64,000 bases of DNA from Neobacillus sp. DY30 (GTDB lineage Bacteria > Bacillota > Bacilli > Bacillales > Cytobacillaceae). The notes under the pieces are model-generated. The model was not told the origin of the DNA. It worked only from the letters and a program-made list of their open reading frames with translations, and did not search any database. Both the position numbers and the translations under genes were made by a program. Below, one piece after another: positions 28,581 to 36,849 of this stretch (position 1 is the stretch's first letter; each line of letters opens with the position of its first letter). Location: assembly GCF_030123065.1 (NCBI RefSeq), contig NZ_CP126093.1:1988001-2052000 (forward strand), written 5' to 3'.

Positions 28581-29786
28581 ATGAAAACAACCGAAAATCC
28601 TCTCAATGAATTAATTGCTTCCAATTTATATGCCCGCTATAGTGGAATTTTATCCCTGTCAGATATTCCTTTAGTATTGGTCGATACAAATGGCCATGTT
28701 ATGCATGAGCTAATTCCTGCTCCCGATTTTTGCAGGTTTGTATGTAAAAAGCAAGGAGATCAGAAGGTTTGCCCAGACTACAACAGCCGTTTTAACCCGG
28801 ATAAGGGGGAGAAGGGAAGGTTTATATGCCATTATGGCTTGCATAATATCTTTATACCGATTAAAAAGAATGACGAAACTGTAGGTTTTGTTTCCGGAAT
28901 GAAGGTTTATTCGCAGGATACAGAATACCAAAAATATATGATTGATATCCAGTCTCTTAAGGAAGAAATAAAAACAGAGTTGGAATTCATTGCCAAGTCC
29001 ATTGCATCATTGAAAACCGTTGATGAAAATAAAATGAAGATCCATGAGCAAATATGCAGCCATATTGCGAAGAATATCAGCATTGACCTGACCGAAAGCA
29101 CCAAGAACCATACAGAATCCGCAATAACCAGATTATCTATTGAAAAGGAAATGCTGGAGAAAAAGATTATAGACTTAGAAGCGAAAAACATGTCGCTGGT
29201 GGTCAATCCACATTTTTTGTTTAATACCTTGAACTGTATTGCCCGGATCGCCTATTTTGAACATTCTCATAAAACAGAGGAACTGATCTACTGCCTGTCC
29301 GATTTGCTGCGGTACAATTTAAAGCAGGATGATCAACTTCACACTATTGGTTCTGAAATCGATAACATTGAGAAATATCTTTACATCCAAAAGGCACGAT
29401 TTAAAAATCGGCTGGAGTATACAATCGATGTTCCTGAGAATATTAGGGCTTACAGAATTCCGAATATGGTCATTCAGCCTATTGTTGAGAACGCCTTAAT
29501 TCACGGTATCACACCGAGACGTGATGGAGGAAAAATACATATCATTACCAAAGAAACTGAAAAGGCAGTTATTATTACAGTTGCAGATAATGGAAATGGT
29601 TTCTGCAGAGAGGCCATCGAAAAAATCAAACAATCTGAAAATAAATCGGGTCTGGGGTTCCGAAGCACTGACAGGCGCCTAAAACAAAATTATGGTGAAT
29701 GTTACGGCTTAGAGATTATAAAATCTGATTTTAGCGGGAGTACAGTCGCTATCAAGATTCCCAACCAGATGACCGGGAGGCCGTAG
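28581..29786 (+). CDS. PocR-domain sensor histidine kinase of the microcompartment locus
   Basis: A soluble kinase of 401 residues without membrane segments. The N-terminal ~150 residues form a PocR ligand-binding domain with its conserved cysteines (DFCRFVCKK, KVCPDYNSRF, GRFICHYGLHN). A short helical linker leads to a His_kinase domain (VVNPHFLFNTLNCIAR, phospho-acceptor His211) and a HATPase domain (ENALIHG, DNGNGF). PocR domains occur in the pdu activator, where they sense a small substrate; here choline or a choline-derived compound is the likely signal. It is followed 2 bp later by its response regulator and sits at the edge of the choline microcompartment locus, so it most likely switches that locus on. 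Confidence 0.92.
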   Translation: MKTTENPLNELIASNLYARYSGILSLSDIPLVLVDTNGHVMHELIPAPDFCRFVCKKQGDQKVCPDYNSRFNPDKGEKGRFICHYGLHNIFIPIKKNDETVGFVSGMKVYSQDTEYQKYMIDIQSLKEEIKTELEFIAKSIASLKTVDENKMKIHEQICSHIAKNISIDLTESTKNHTESAITRLSIEKEMLEKKIIDLEAKNMSLVVNPHFLFNTLNCIARIAYFEHSHKTEELIYCLSDLLRYNLKQDDQLHTIGSEIDNIEKYLYIQKARFKNRLEYTIDVPENIRAYRIPNMVIQPIVENALIHGITPRRDGGKIHIITKETEKAVIITVADNGNGFCREAIEKIKQSENKSGLGFRSTDRRLKQNYGECYGLEIIKSDFSGSTVAIKIPNQMTGRP

Positions 29787-29787
29787 A

Positions 29788-30555
29788 ATGAACGTTGTCT
29801 TGATTGTAGAAGATGAAATGCTTGAACGGGAGTTCCTGACAATGATTGTACGTGACGAACTTCAACCCGAGGATATTTTGCTGACTGCAGACAGCGGAAA
29901 CGAGGCTGTCAAGCTGGCCAAGCAGTACCGTCCCAATGTTATTTTTATGGATTTGATGATTCCTGATATGGATGGTTTAAGTGTGGCTCAAGAGATTAGA
30001 AAATTCTTGCCTCACTCGTGCATAAGCATTCTATCTGCTTATTCCGATTTTTCCTATGCACAAAAAGCCATCAGTCTAAGAGTTTTTGAATATCTTTTAA
30101 AACCGGTCAAACCTATTACAGTCTTAGAGATACTCGGCAAAATGTTGAAAGCGGTTTCGGATATCAAGCAAGGAGCCGGCCGGGATAAGCCGGAAGTAGT
30201 TATCAAGGAAACCTATAATGAGCACTCTCATTTTATCGAAGAAGCAATTAAATATATTGGGACATATTTTCGAGAAAAATTAACTTTGGAAATGGTGGCC
30301 GCCAAAGTATTTGTGAATCCAAAATATTTCAGTCATGTTTTTAAAAAAGAAATGGGTATCGCGTTCACTGAATATATCATTCAACTGAGAATACAATATG
30401 CCTGCAGACTGCTTGAAACAACCAATTACCAGGCTTACCGGATTTCCATTGAATGCGGCTTCTCGGACCCATCTTATTTTAATAGAGTTTTCTGCGCCAA
30501 AATGAACATGACACCTCAAAATTATCGAAAAAACATCCACGCTTTAAATCAATAG
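29788..30555 (+). CDS. AraC-type response regulator of the microcompartment locus
   Basis: A 255-residue response regulator with a receiver domain (LIVEDEM; phospho-acceptor Asp55 in VIFMDLMIPDMDG) and a C-terminal AraC double helix-turn-helix (LTLEMVAAKVFVNPKYFSHV and ISIECGFSDPSYFNRVFCAK). It follows the PocR-domain kinase directly (GGGAGG before ATG 29788), so the two form an operon. The probable targets are the promoter at 31965-31993 before the choline operon and that of the convergent alcohol dehydrogenase. Confidence 0.93.
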   Translation: MNVVLIVEDEMLEREFLTMIVRDELQPEDILLTADSGNEAVKLAKQYRPNVIFMDLMIPDMDGLSVAQEIRKFLPHSCISILSAYSDFSYAQKAISLRVFEYLLKPVKPITVLEILGKMLKAVSDIKQGAGRDKPEVVIKETYNEHSHFIEEAIKYIGTYFREKLTLEMVAAKVFVNPKYFSHVFKKEMGIAFTEYIIQLRIQYACRLLETTNYQAYRISIECGFSDPSYFNRVFCAKMNMTPQNYRKNIHALNQ

Positions 30556-30592
30556 GATTCCTCTCGTGGGGAAAAGGTGAATGGTTAAAAAG

Positions 30593-30628
30593 CTCCCCAC
30601 TGTAAAAGCGACAGTGGGGGATATTTTT
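30593..30628. terminator. Bidirectional terminator between response regulator and alcohol dehydrogenase
   Basis: CTCCCCACTGT (30593-30603) pairs with ACAGTGGGGG (30611-30620). T-rich runs follow on the plus strand and on the minus strand, serving the two convergent genes. Confidence 0.88.
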
Positions 30629-31781
30629 AATAGCATTTTTCAAAAATAACCTTTAAATCTTCCTTAGCAGGCTGCCTAGGATTTGTCGGGGTGCAGCGGT
30701 CAAGTAACGCTGTCTCCGCCAAATGCTCCAATGCGTTTGCAAACTCAGTCTGATCAATGCCGAGGTACCTGATTTTATCCTCAATTCCAAGGGACTTTTT
30801 CAGGCGCTTTATAGCTTGCATGAAATTTACTGCACCCTCACGTTTTGTTCTGGCTGGGAGCTGCAGTATCACAGCAAGTTTTGCATAGCGACTGGCAGCA
30901 TATTCACCTAAGGGACCGTTTAAATCGGCATTGTATTCCATCACCTGATTCAGCAATAGTGCGTTCGAGCGGCCATGAGAAATGTGAAAAGTACCGCCAA
31001 AGGCATGGGCAAGGCTGTGATTAATACCAAGACCGGTATTGGTAAACGCCATTCCTGCTAAACATGAGGCATTCAGCACACAATCACGGGCAAAATCATT
31101 TTTCGGGTCCTTGTAGAGTGTTTCGAGATTTTCAAAAATCAGTTTGATAGCCTTTTCGGCAAGGGCATCGGAAAAATGAGTTGCCTTGGTAGAAACATAG
31201 GCCTCGATGGCATGAACTAAAACATCAATTCCTGTATCTGCGACCACATGCTGCGGGACATGCTGGATACAGGTAGAATCAAGGATGGCAATGTCTGGTG
31301 CTATAAATTCATCAATCACTACAATCTTTTCGCCATTTGAAGTAATGACGGAAAAGTCGGTTACTTCAGATCCGGTGCCGCTAGTCGAAGGGATTGCGAT
31401 AAAGAGAGGTTTGTTAATTTCTGCCCCCTCAACAGCGGCGAATTGCCAGGCAAAATAAAGGATTCCTTTGGCTGAATCAATGGCTGAGCCGCCGCCGATG
31501 GCAACAAGAACATCTGCACCACTTTCTCTGTAAAGCTTCAGCCCATCGGCAATTAACGAAACATCGGGATCAGGGCGGACCCCTGTGAAAATGTGGGAGC
31601 TGATTCCAGCATCATGCAAGTAATCTACAACCTGTTGCAGGTATCCCAGCGATTCCATAATAGAATCGGAAACAATAAATGCCCGTGACCCTTTAACTTG
31701 CTTTAAAAATTTCAGCGAATCCCGATTAAAGTATACTTTGGTTTTGAGAATAAACTGGTCTTCTATGGTCGGTACCCCCAT
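30627..31781 (-). CDS. Iron-containing alcohol dehydrogenase (EutG/CutO-like)
   Basis: A group III metal-dependent alcohol dehydrogenase of 384 residues. The NAD-binding segment is DVLVAIGGGSAIDSAKGI, followed by IPSTSGTGSEVTDFSVI. Metal ligands fall in DVLVHAIEAYVSTKATHFSD and GLGINHSLAHAFGGTFHISHG. In microcompartment loci such enzymes reduce acetaldehyde to ethanol and regenerate NAD+ for the aldehyde dehydrogenase. It lies on the minus strand, convergent to the regulator pair and divergent from the choline operon, so it is expressed from its own promoter in the 31782-32031 gap. Confidence 0.92.
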   Translation of the reverse strand: MGVPTIEDQFILKTKVYFNRDSLKFLKQVKGSRAFIVSDSIMESLGYLQQVVDYLHDAGISSHIFTGVRPDPDVSLIADGLKLYRESGADVLVAIGGGSAIDSAKGILYFAWQFAAVEGAEINKPLFIAIPSTSGTGSEVTDFSVITSNGEKIVVIDEFIAPDIAILDSTCIQHVPQHVVADTGIDVLVHAIEAYVSTKATHFSDALAEKAIKLIFENLETLYKDPKNDFARDCVLNASCLAGMAFTNTGLGINHSLAHAFGGTFHISHGRSNALLLNQVMEYNADLNGPLGEYAASRYAKLAVILQLPARTKREGAVNFMQAIKRLKKSLGIEDKIRYLGIDQTEFANALEHLAETALLDRCTPTNPRQPAKEDLKVIFEKCY

Positions 31782-32031
31782 TCATGAGCTTTTTAACAAT
31801 AATCCATGTTAAGAATATCATGGAACCGAACCGGCAGATTGAAGATTCGCCAGATAATATAGTATTATCGCAGCCTATTTATAACTTAAATGGTACTAAT
31901 TCTTTTTTTCTTGAACAATCGCTATATTTAAAGGTAATATTACTATTTTATTCACAGAGGTTGATTGACCTCCCATTTTTATGAAATTATACTTTTACTA
32001 ACAATCTTAATGTGCACTGGTGGAATAATAT
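31782..32031 (+). promoter_or_regulatory. Divergent control region with promoter of the choline operon
   Basis: TTGACC (31965-31970) and TATACT (31988-31993) with a 17-bp spacer form a good sigma-A promoter 39 bp before the first operon gene. An inverted repeat GAGGT/ACCTC (31957-31961, 31968-31972) overlaps the -35 and could be a regulator site. No convincing gene lies in this gap. Confidence 0.75.
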
Positions 32032-32946
32032 ATGAATATAGAAGATTTAGTACAGAGCAAGCTTCGCAGCATTTTTGATGATGACTATCTTATCTTCGAC
32101 AAATCCCGTTTTGCCGGCGGACTTACTAATTATAATTACATTATGAACATCAAAGGATCAGAATATATTATCAGGCAGCCGGGCGGAATGACTAACCAAA
32201 TGATTGATCGAAGTATTGAAAAGGTCAACAACCGGATTGCTTCGGAACTTGGTCTTAATTCAGAATGTGTTTATTTTGATGAAAATAGCGGGATTAAAAT
32301 CAGTGCCTATATAAAGAATAGTCAAAACGTTGCGCTTGCCAATCCCTGTAAGAATGGAAATTTAAGAGCTGTCTCAAGTTTGTTGAAAAAAACTCATTTG
32401 AGTAAAAGACATTTTCCTAATGTCTTTGATTGGAAAACTGAACTAACAAAATATGAGCAGATTGTGAAAGAGCTTAACGGCGATTTTTTCTATGATTATC
32501 ATGCTCTCAAGAGGAACCTGCTTAATTTTTTGGGTCAAAATATTATACAAACGATATCTCAACCCTGCCATAATGATCCAGTACCGGAGAATTTTGTGAT
32601 AAATGACAAGGATGAAGCCTATCTGATTGACTGGGAATATTCTGGGATGAATGACCCGGCATGGGATGTTGCTGCCTATATTCTTGAATCCAAACTAGAC
32701 GACGAATCAATAAAAGATTTTCTCACGGACTATTACGACCATTACCCAAAACGGGAGGAAATAGCAAAAATAAAAGGCTTCATGCTGGCACAAGATTTGC
32801 TTTGGACTGTATGGGCACTCATCCGGCATTACAATGGCGATGATTTTCTTGACTATTGCTATTTTAGGTACGAACGGTTTCGAAAGAATATGGTAGCAAT
32901 TAGCCATTTATCTGATTATTCCATCTCCAGCATAGTGAAAAATTAA
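32032..32946 (+). CDS. Choline/ethanolamine kinase-like phosphotransferase (LicA-like)
   Basis: A 304-residue kinase of the choline kinase/aminoglycoside phosphotransferase fold. An N-terminal lobe with GGLTNYNYIM and YIIRQPGG (nucleotide-binding Lys replaced by Arg in this strand, as in some LicA proteins) leads to the catalytic Brenner motif CHNDPVPENFV and the metal-binding IDWEYSGMNDPAWDVA. These motifs fit choline or ethanolamine kinases such as LicA. It is first in the operon, with a strong promoter before it and a terminator after it. It may phosphorylate incoming choline, or a related amino-alcohol, as trapping or for teichoic-acid use; how that fits with CutC, which needs free choline, is unclear. 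Confidence 0.82.
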   Translation: MNIEDLVQSKLRSIFDDDYLIFDKSRFAGGLTNYNYIMNIKGSEYIIRQPGGMTNQMIDRSIEKVNNRIASELGLNSECVYFDENSGIKISAYIKNSQNVALANPCKNGNLRAVSSLLKKTHLSKRHFPNVFDWKTELTKYEQIVKELNGDFFYDYHALKRNLLNFLGQNIIQTISQPCHNDPVPENFVINDKDEAYLIDWEYSGMNDPAWDVAAYILESKLDDESIKDFLTDYYDHYPKREEIAKIKGFMLAQDLLWTVWALIRHYNGDDFLDYCYFRYERFRKNMVAISHLSDYSISSIVKN

Positions 32947-32959
32947 ATAATCTAAATGA

Positions 32960-33013
32960 AAGAGGATGTTCCAAAAGGGTCTAACCCTTCCTTATAGAAC
33001 ATTCTCTTTTTTT
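32960..33013 (+). terminator. Terminator/attenuator after the choline-kinase-like gene
   Basis: AAAGAGGATGTTC pairs with GAACATTCTCTTT (one G-T pair), with a second inner stem AAAGGGT/ACCCTT, followed by seven T. The permease gene downstream therefore needs read-through or its own promoter. Confidence 0.85.
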
Positions 33014-33216
33014 ATGGATATTTTACAAGATTTATGACGAATTTGCGGACGATGTTTTTATGCAAATAAATAACGATTGTACAATCCAATAAAAACAACA
33101 GATGGAAATTATCCAGTAAAACCTTTCCTAGATGCCATGATTAAGCGCTCTTATCAATTATGATGAAGATGCAATTTATTTAAGGTGAAAATTATTTTTA
33201 CGAAGGAGTTTTGCGT

Positions 33217-34332
33217 ATGAACGCTGTGGCAGGATCTACTCATTCAAATTCATTAGCCCTTGCTGCTAAGCAGAAGGTAGCCTCACAATTTTTCAAAAAG
33301 GGAATTGTAATCGCTTTATTCTCAGGTTTGATGTATGGTTTCTATTCCGCATTCCTGACATTAGGAATGTCGAAGGGCGTTTGGGCTGACTGGTATGGCG
33401 CTGAAACGGTCCTATCAGCCTTTGTGATCACCTATTTGCTTGGTGCTCTGGGCAGTGCGGTTAATGATACCACGAGCGCGGGTTGGGCCTTACTTAATGT
33501 CGGTGTAAAAGGAAAAATGGGAGATTTCTTTCGGACACTTAAGACAAAACCTGGACGTGTGATGATTTTAGCAGCTTTAGTCGGAGGACCAATCTCTAGT
33601 ACTGCTTATGTTGTCGGTCTTCAAATGGCGGGATCCATCGTTATTCCAATTACGGCACTTTGTCCGGCCATTGGTGCGATTCTAGGCAGACTGCTTTACA
33701 AACAGCAATTAAACAAACGAATGATGTTAGGGATCGCCATTTGTGTTATTGCCAGCTTCATGATTGGCAGCACAAGCATTGGCGGCGATGCGCCAAAAGG
33801 TATGTTACTTGGGATTTTAATTGCATTCATAGCGGCTCTGGGCTGGGGCTTTGAAGGCTGTGTTGCCGGCTATGGTACATCGATGATTGACTATGAAATC
33901 AGCATTACGATCCGTCAAGTCATTTCAGGTCTTTCCAACTTAATTATTCTAATCCCTATTTTTGGATTGCTTGCTGGTGATATCGGACTTTCAGCTGATC
34001 TTGCTATTCAGGCATTTTCAAGTGGGCCAGCGATGATTTGGATAGCAATCGGAGGTTTTTGTGCCTGGATTTCTTATATGTGCTGGTATCGAGGAAACAG
34101 TATGTGTGGTGCCGCTCTAGGTATGGCTTGTAATGGAACATATTCGTTCTGGGGTCCATTCTGCTGCTGGATCGTCCTTGGTGTTATCTTCGGCATGGAT
34201 GGCTGGTCAATTCCACCTATTGCCTGGATTGCGGCCGTGGTAATGGTATTTGGTATCTTATTGATCGCCATGAATCCACTCGATCTATTCAAAAAAGGGA
34301 ACAGGCATAATGATCAAAAAATTGCTAGCTAA
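33217..34332 (+). CDS. DMT/EamA-type membrane transporter of the choline locus
   Basis: A ten-segment membrane protein of about 371 residues built from two EamA-like halves. GGPISSTAYVVGLQMAGS and ITALCPAIGAILGRLL correspond to the helix-3/4 region of the drug/metabolite superfamily. A TTG at 33211 is in frame, but AAGGAG at 33203-33208 sits at the right distance for ATG 33217. Its place between the choline-kinase-like gene and the shell genes suggests uptake of choline or release of trimethylamine or another product. SMR-type exporters are the more familiar transporters in choline loci, so this is a different solution. The direction of transport cannot be read from sequence. Confidence 0.85.
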   Translation: MNAVAGSTHSNSLALAAKQKVASQFFKKGIVIALFSGLMYGFYSAFLTLGMSKGVWADWYGAETVLSAFVITYLLGALGSAVNDTTSAGWALLNVGVKGKMGDFFRTLKTKPGRVMILAALVGGPISSTAYVVGLQMAGSIVIPITALCPAIGAILGRLLYKQQLNKRMMLGIAICVIASFMIGSTSIGGDAPKGMLLGILIAFIAALGWGFEGCVAGYGTSMIDYEISITIRQVISGLSNLIILIPIFGLLAGDIGLSADLAIQAFSSGPAMIWIAIGGFCAWISYMCWYRGNSMCGAALGMACNGTYSFWGPFCCWIVLGVIFGMDGWSIPPIAWIAAVVMVFGILLIAMNPLDLFKKGNRHNDQKIAS

Positions 34333-34362
34333 TAGAGTAATTTTATATGGAGGAGAATGATC

Positions 34363-34629
34363 TTGAACCCACTTAACTATGCTATTTTAAAACACTTTAC
34401 ACGAGTGAATGAAGCTTGTGCAGAAGACGTGATTGAAGCGCTAAAAAGTAAATACGGAAAATTCAAGGCCCTTAATAGAAAAGATATAATTTCCGCACTC
34501 ATGACGGCCGAAGCCAATGGTCTTATTGAAGAAACAAGATTTGATTTAGACCCAGACGGCGTCTTAAGAATTTACTATCAAGCTCATGAAGATGGTGCAA
34601 GCACCATTAACAAATACATTAAAGACTGA
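34363..34629 (+). CDS. Small winged-helix-like protein of the microcompartment locus
   Basis: An 88-residue protein starting at TTG 34363, placed seven bases after GGAGGAG; the in-frame ATG at 34357 is too close to that site. The predicted helices (YAILKHFTRVNEACAEDVIEAL and RKDIISALMTAEANGLIEET) followed by a short beta part (VLRIYYQAH) look like a winged helix. I do not recognise the family. It is 20 bp before the first shell gene and should be translated with it. It could be a small regulator or an assembly factor. Confidence 0.7.
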   Translation: MNPLNYAILKHFTRVNEACAEDVIEALKSKYGKFKALNRKDIISALMTAEANGLIEETRFDLDPDGVLRIYYQAHEDGASTINKYIKD

Positions 34630-34649
34630 TCAACCTTGGGGGGAATACG

Positions 34650-34946
34650 ATGAGGTATCAAGGTGATGAAGCATTAGGACTTGTGGAGACAGTTGGTATG
34701 GTGCCGGCAATTGAGGCAGCAGATAAAATGCTGAAAGCAGCTAATGTGGAATTGATATCATATGAAAATGTCGGCTCAACGCTCGTTACCATCATGGTAA
34801 AGGGTGATGTGGCTGCTGTTAGGACAGCTGTAGAAGCGGGAGCTGCCGCTGCTGCGGCAATCGGCAAATTAACGGCTCACAATGTGATGCCACGCCCGAT
34901 TAGGAGTGTTGGTGACATCGTTTCATTATATGACATTGATAAATAA
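34650..34946 (+). CDS. BMC-H shell protein 1
   Basis: A hexameric microcompartment shell protein of 98 residues with one BMC domain: ALGLVETVGMVPAIEAADKM, then KAANVEL, GDVAAVRTAVEAGAAAA and the C-terminal MPRPI segment. The pore loop reads NVGSTLV, with Ser-Thr where the paralogues at 48652 and 49004 have Gly-Gly, so the pore chemistry differs. SD GGGGGG precedes ATG 34650. Confidence 0.95.
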   Translation: MRYQGDEALGLVETVGMVPAIEAADKMLKAANVELISYENVGSTLVTIMVKGDVAAVRTAVEAGAAAAAAIGKLTAHNVMPRPIRSVGDIVSLYDIDK

Positions 34947-34968
34947 ATAAGGTTAGGGGACTACCTAA

Positions 34969-35271
34969 ATGAATAGATACGAAGCATTAGGATTAATTGA
35001 AACATTTGGGATTGTCTATGTGTTAGAGGCAGCAGATGCGATGTGTAAAGCAGCAGATGTGGAATTGATAGGCTTCGAAAACGTGGCGTCAGGTTACATT
35101 TCCGTTCTGGTCCGCGGAGATGTGGGAGCTTGTAAAACCGCGGTAGAAACCGGTGTACAAGCAGTAGAAAATCTTGGAGTCCAGGTATATAGCTCTGTAG
35201 TAATAGCTAGACCCCATCAAGATATTGAAAAAATCATAGCACGTTATTCCATTGATAAGTTGCTTGGTTGA
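34969..35271 (+). CDS. BMC-H shell protein 2
   Basis: A second hexameric shell protein, 100 residues. The domain starts EALGLIETFGIVYVLEAAD, and the pore loop is NVASGYIS, bulkier than in the other paralogues. A C-terminal tail IEKIIARYSIDKLLG extends past the domain. It lies 22 bp after shell protein 1 and is the most divergent BMC-H of the set, with extra cysteines in MCKAAD and VGACKTAV. Confidence 0.94.
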   Translation: MNRYEALGLIETFGIVYVLEAADAMCKAADVELIGFENVASGYISVLVRGDVGACKTAVETGVQAVENLGVQVYSSVVIARPHQDIEKIIARYSIDKLLG

Positions 35272-35303
35272 AAATGTGGCTGAAATGAAAAGGAGAGTCA
35301 GAA

Positions 35304-36794
35304 ATGAAAATTATTGATAACGATTTGCTCTCCATCCAAGAAGCGCGAATCCTAGTGGAAAATGCCCGCGAAGCACAAAAAAAACTTGCTGCTTTTCCAC
35401 AGAAGAAACTTGATGAAATTGTTGGATTAATTGCAGAAGAGATTCGGCAACATGCAAAAGAGCTTGCAATAATGTCCAGTGAAGAAACTGATTACGGTAA
35501 TTGGCAGGATAAGTACATAAAAAACCGCTTCGTTTCCGAATATTTGCCGGAGAAGCTTAAAGGAATGACCTGTGTAGGTGTCATTAGCCGAGATCAGCAC
35601 AATAACACGATGGATATCGGAGTTCCAATTGGTGTTGTAATTGCTCTTAGTCTTGCCACCAGTCCGGTTTCTACTACTATATATAAAACGTTAATTGCGA
35701 TAAAGTCCGGTAATGCCATCATCTTTTCGCCGCATCCAAGAGCAAGGAAAACGGTTGGAAAAGCGCTGGATATGATGATTCAGACAGCTGAGGCAGCTGG
35801 TTTGCCGGAAGGGGCACTTTCCTATCTGCACACCGTAACGCCAAGTGGAACATTAGAGTTAATGAATCATCCTGGTACTTCCTTGATTATCAATACCGGT
35901 GTACTTGGTCTGTTGAAAGAAATAAATAAGTCCGGGAAGCCCGTAATTTACGGCGGAAACGGCAATGGACCAGCATTTATCGAACGTACGGCTGACGTCA
36001 AGCAGGCAGTAATGGACATCATTGCCAGCAAAACATTTGATAACGGTGTTGTCTCTGCCGCAGAGCATTCTGTTGTCGTCGATAGCTGCATAGCATCCGA
36101 AGTAAAACGTGAGTTTCAGGTTAATGGTGCTTATTTTATGACATCAGAAGAATCGCAAAAGCTCAGCAGCCATCTTTTTCAAGCAAATGGCTGTGTTGAT
36201 CCTGAAATGGTGGGCAAAACCGCATCACAATTGGCTAGTCGCTCCGGGTTTTCTGTACCGGATAGTGTGAAGGTACTTGTTTCAGAGCAAAAATATGTTT
36301 CAGATGAAAATCCGTTCACGAAAGAAATGCTTTGTCCGGTGTTCGCCTACTATATAGAAGACGACTGGATCAATGCTTGTGAAAAGTGTATTGAATTATT
36401 AATTAGCGAAAAGGATGGGCATACGCTTGTCATTCATTCATCAGATGAAGAAGTCATTCGCCAGTTTGCTTTAAAAAAGCCGGTAGGCAGGGTGCTTGTA
36501 AATACGGGTTCAACTTTTGGGAGCATGGGGATTACAACGAATTTATTCCCGGCCATGACCCTTGGCAGCGGATCGGCGGGTGTTGGCATTACAACTGATA
36601 ATGTCTCACCGATGAATCTGATTTATATCAGAAAGGTTGGTTATGGAGTGAGAAGGCCGGAAGAGATGAGCATTGGTGCTTTGATGGGGGGAAATCCTTC
36701 ATTGGGAAATATGTCGCAAACTTCGGAGTATAACCCAGAAGAATTGCAGATGCTCCAGCAAATATTAAAAAATGTGCTTCAAGGGAGTTTATAG
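35304..36794 (+). CDS. Microcompartment aldehyde dehydrogenase homologue lacking the catalytic Cys
   Basis: A 496-residue protein of the CoA-acylating aldehyde dehydrogenase family found in microcompartments (EutE/PduP type). It aligns over its whole length with the paralogue at 46409. That enzyme has the active-site segment FDYGTICASEQS with Cys251. This one reads [12 protein letters not shown], with Ser251 (codon TCT at 36054-36056) exactly in place of Cys. The nucleotide-binding loop also differs ([11 protein letters not shown] against GVGAGNCPAYIE). A C-terminal amphipathic helix ([17 protein letters not shown]) looks like an encapsulation peptide. It is probably not an active dehydrogenase. 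A structural, NAD/CoA-binding or regulatory role inside the shell is possible. Confidence 0.9.
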   Translation: MKIIDNDLLSIQEARILVENAREAQKKLAAFPQKKLDEIVGLIAEEIRQHAKELAIMSSEETDYGNWQDKYIKNRFVSEYLPEKLKGMTCVGVISRDQHNNTMDIGVPIGVVIALSLATSPVSTTIYKTLIAIKSGNAIIFSPHPRARKTVGKALDMMIQTAEAAGLPEGALSYLHTVTPSGTLELMNHPGTSLIINTGVLGLLKEINKSGKPVIYGGNGNGPAFIERTADVKQAVMDIIASKTFDNGVVSAAEHSVVVDSCIASEVKREFQVNGAYFMTSEESQKLSSHLFQANGCVDPEMVGKTASQLASRSGFSVPDSVKVLVSEQKYVSDENPFTKEMLCPVFAYYIEDDWINACEKCIELLISEKDGHTLVIHSSDEEVIRQFALKKPVGRVLVNTGSTFGSMGITTNLFPAMTLGSGSAGVGITTDNVSPMNLIYIRKVGYGVRRPEEMSIGALMGGNPSLGNMSQTSEYNPEELQMLQQILKNVLQGSL

Positions 36795-36849
36795 AGTAAT
36801 AGATTTTGAGAGAATCATGTATTTAGATTTCAAAGAAGGAGAGGTAGGA

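Noticed and set aside
31784..31984. A 66-codon plus-strand frame between the alcohol dehydrogenase and the choline-kinase-like gene
   Set aside because: It overlaps the start of the divergent dehydrogenase gene, has no ribosome site and covers the control region of the choline operon; no protein-like pattern.
36772..36849. Longer N-terminus for CutC
   Set aside because: The upstream start lies within the end of the preceding gene with no ribosome site, and ATG 36850 gives residue numbers that match the known CutC with a shift of one.
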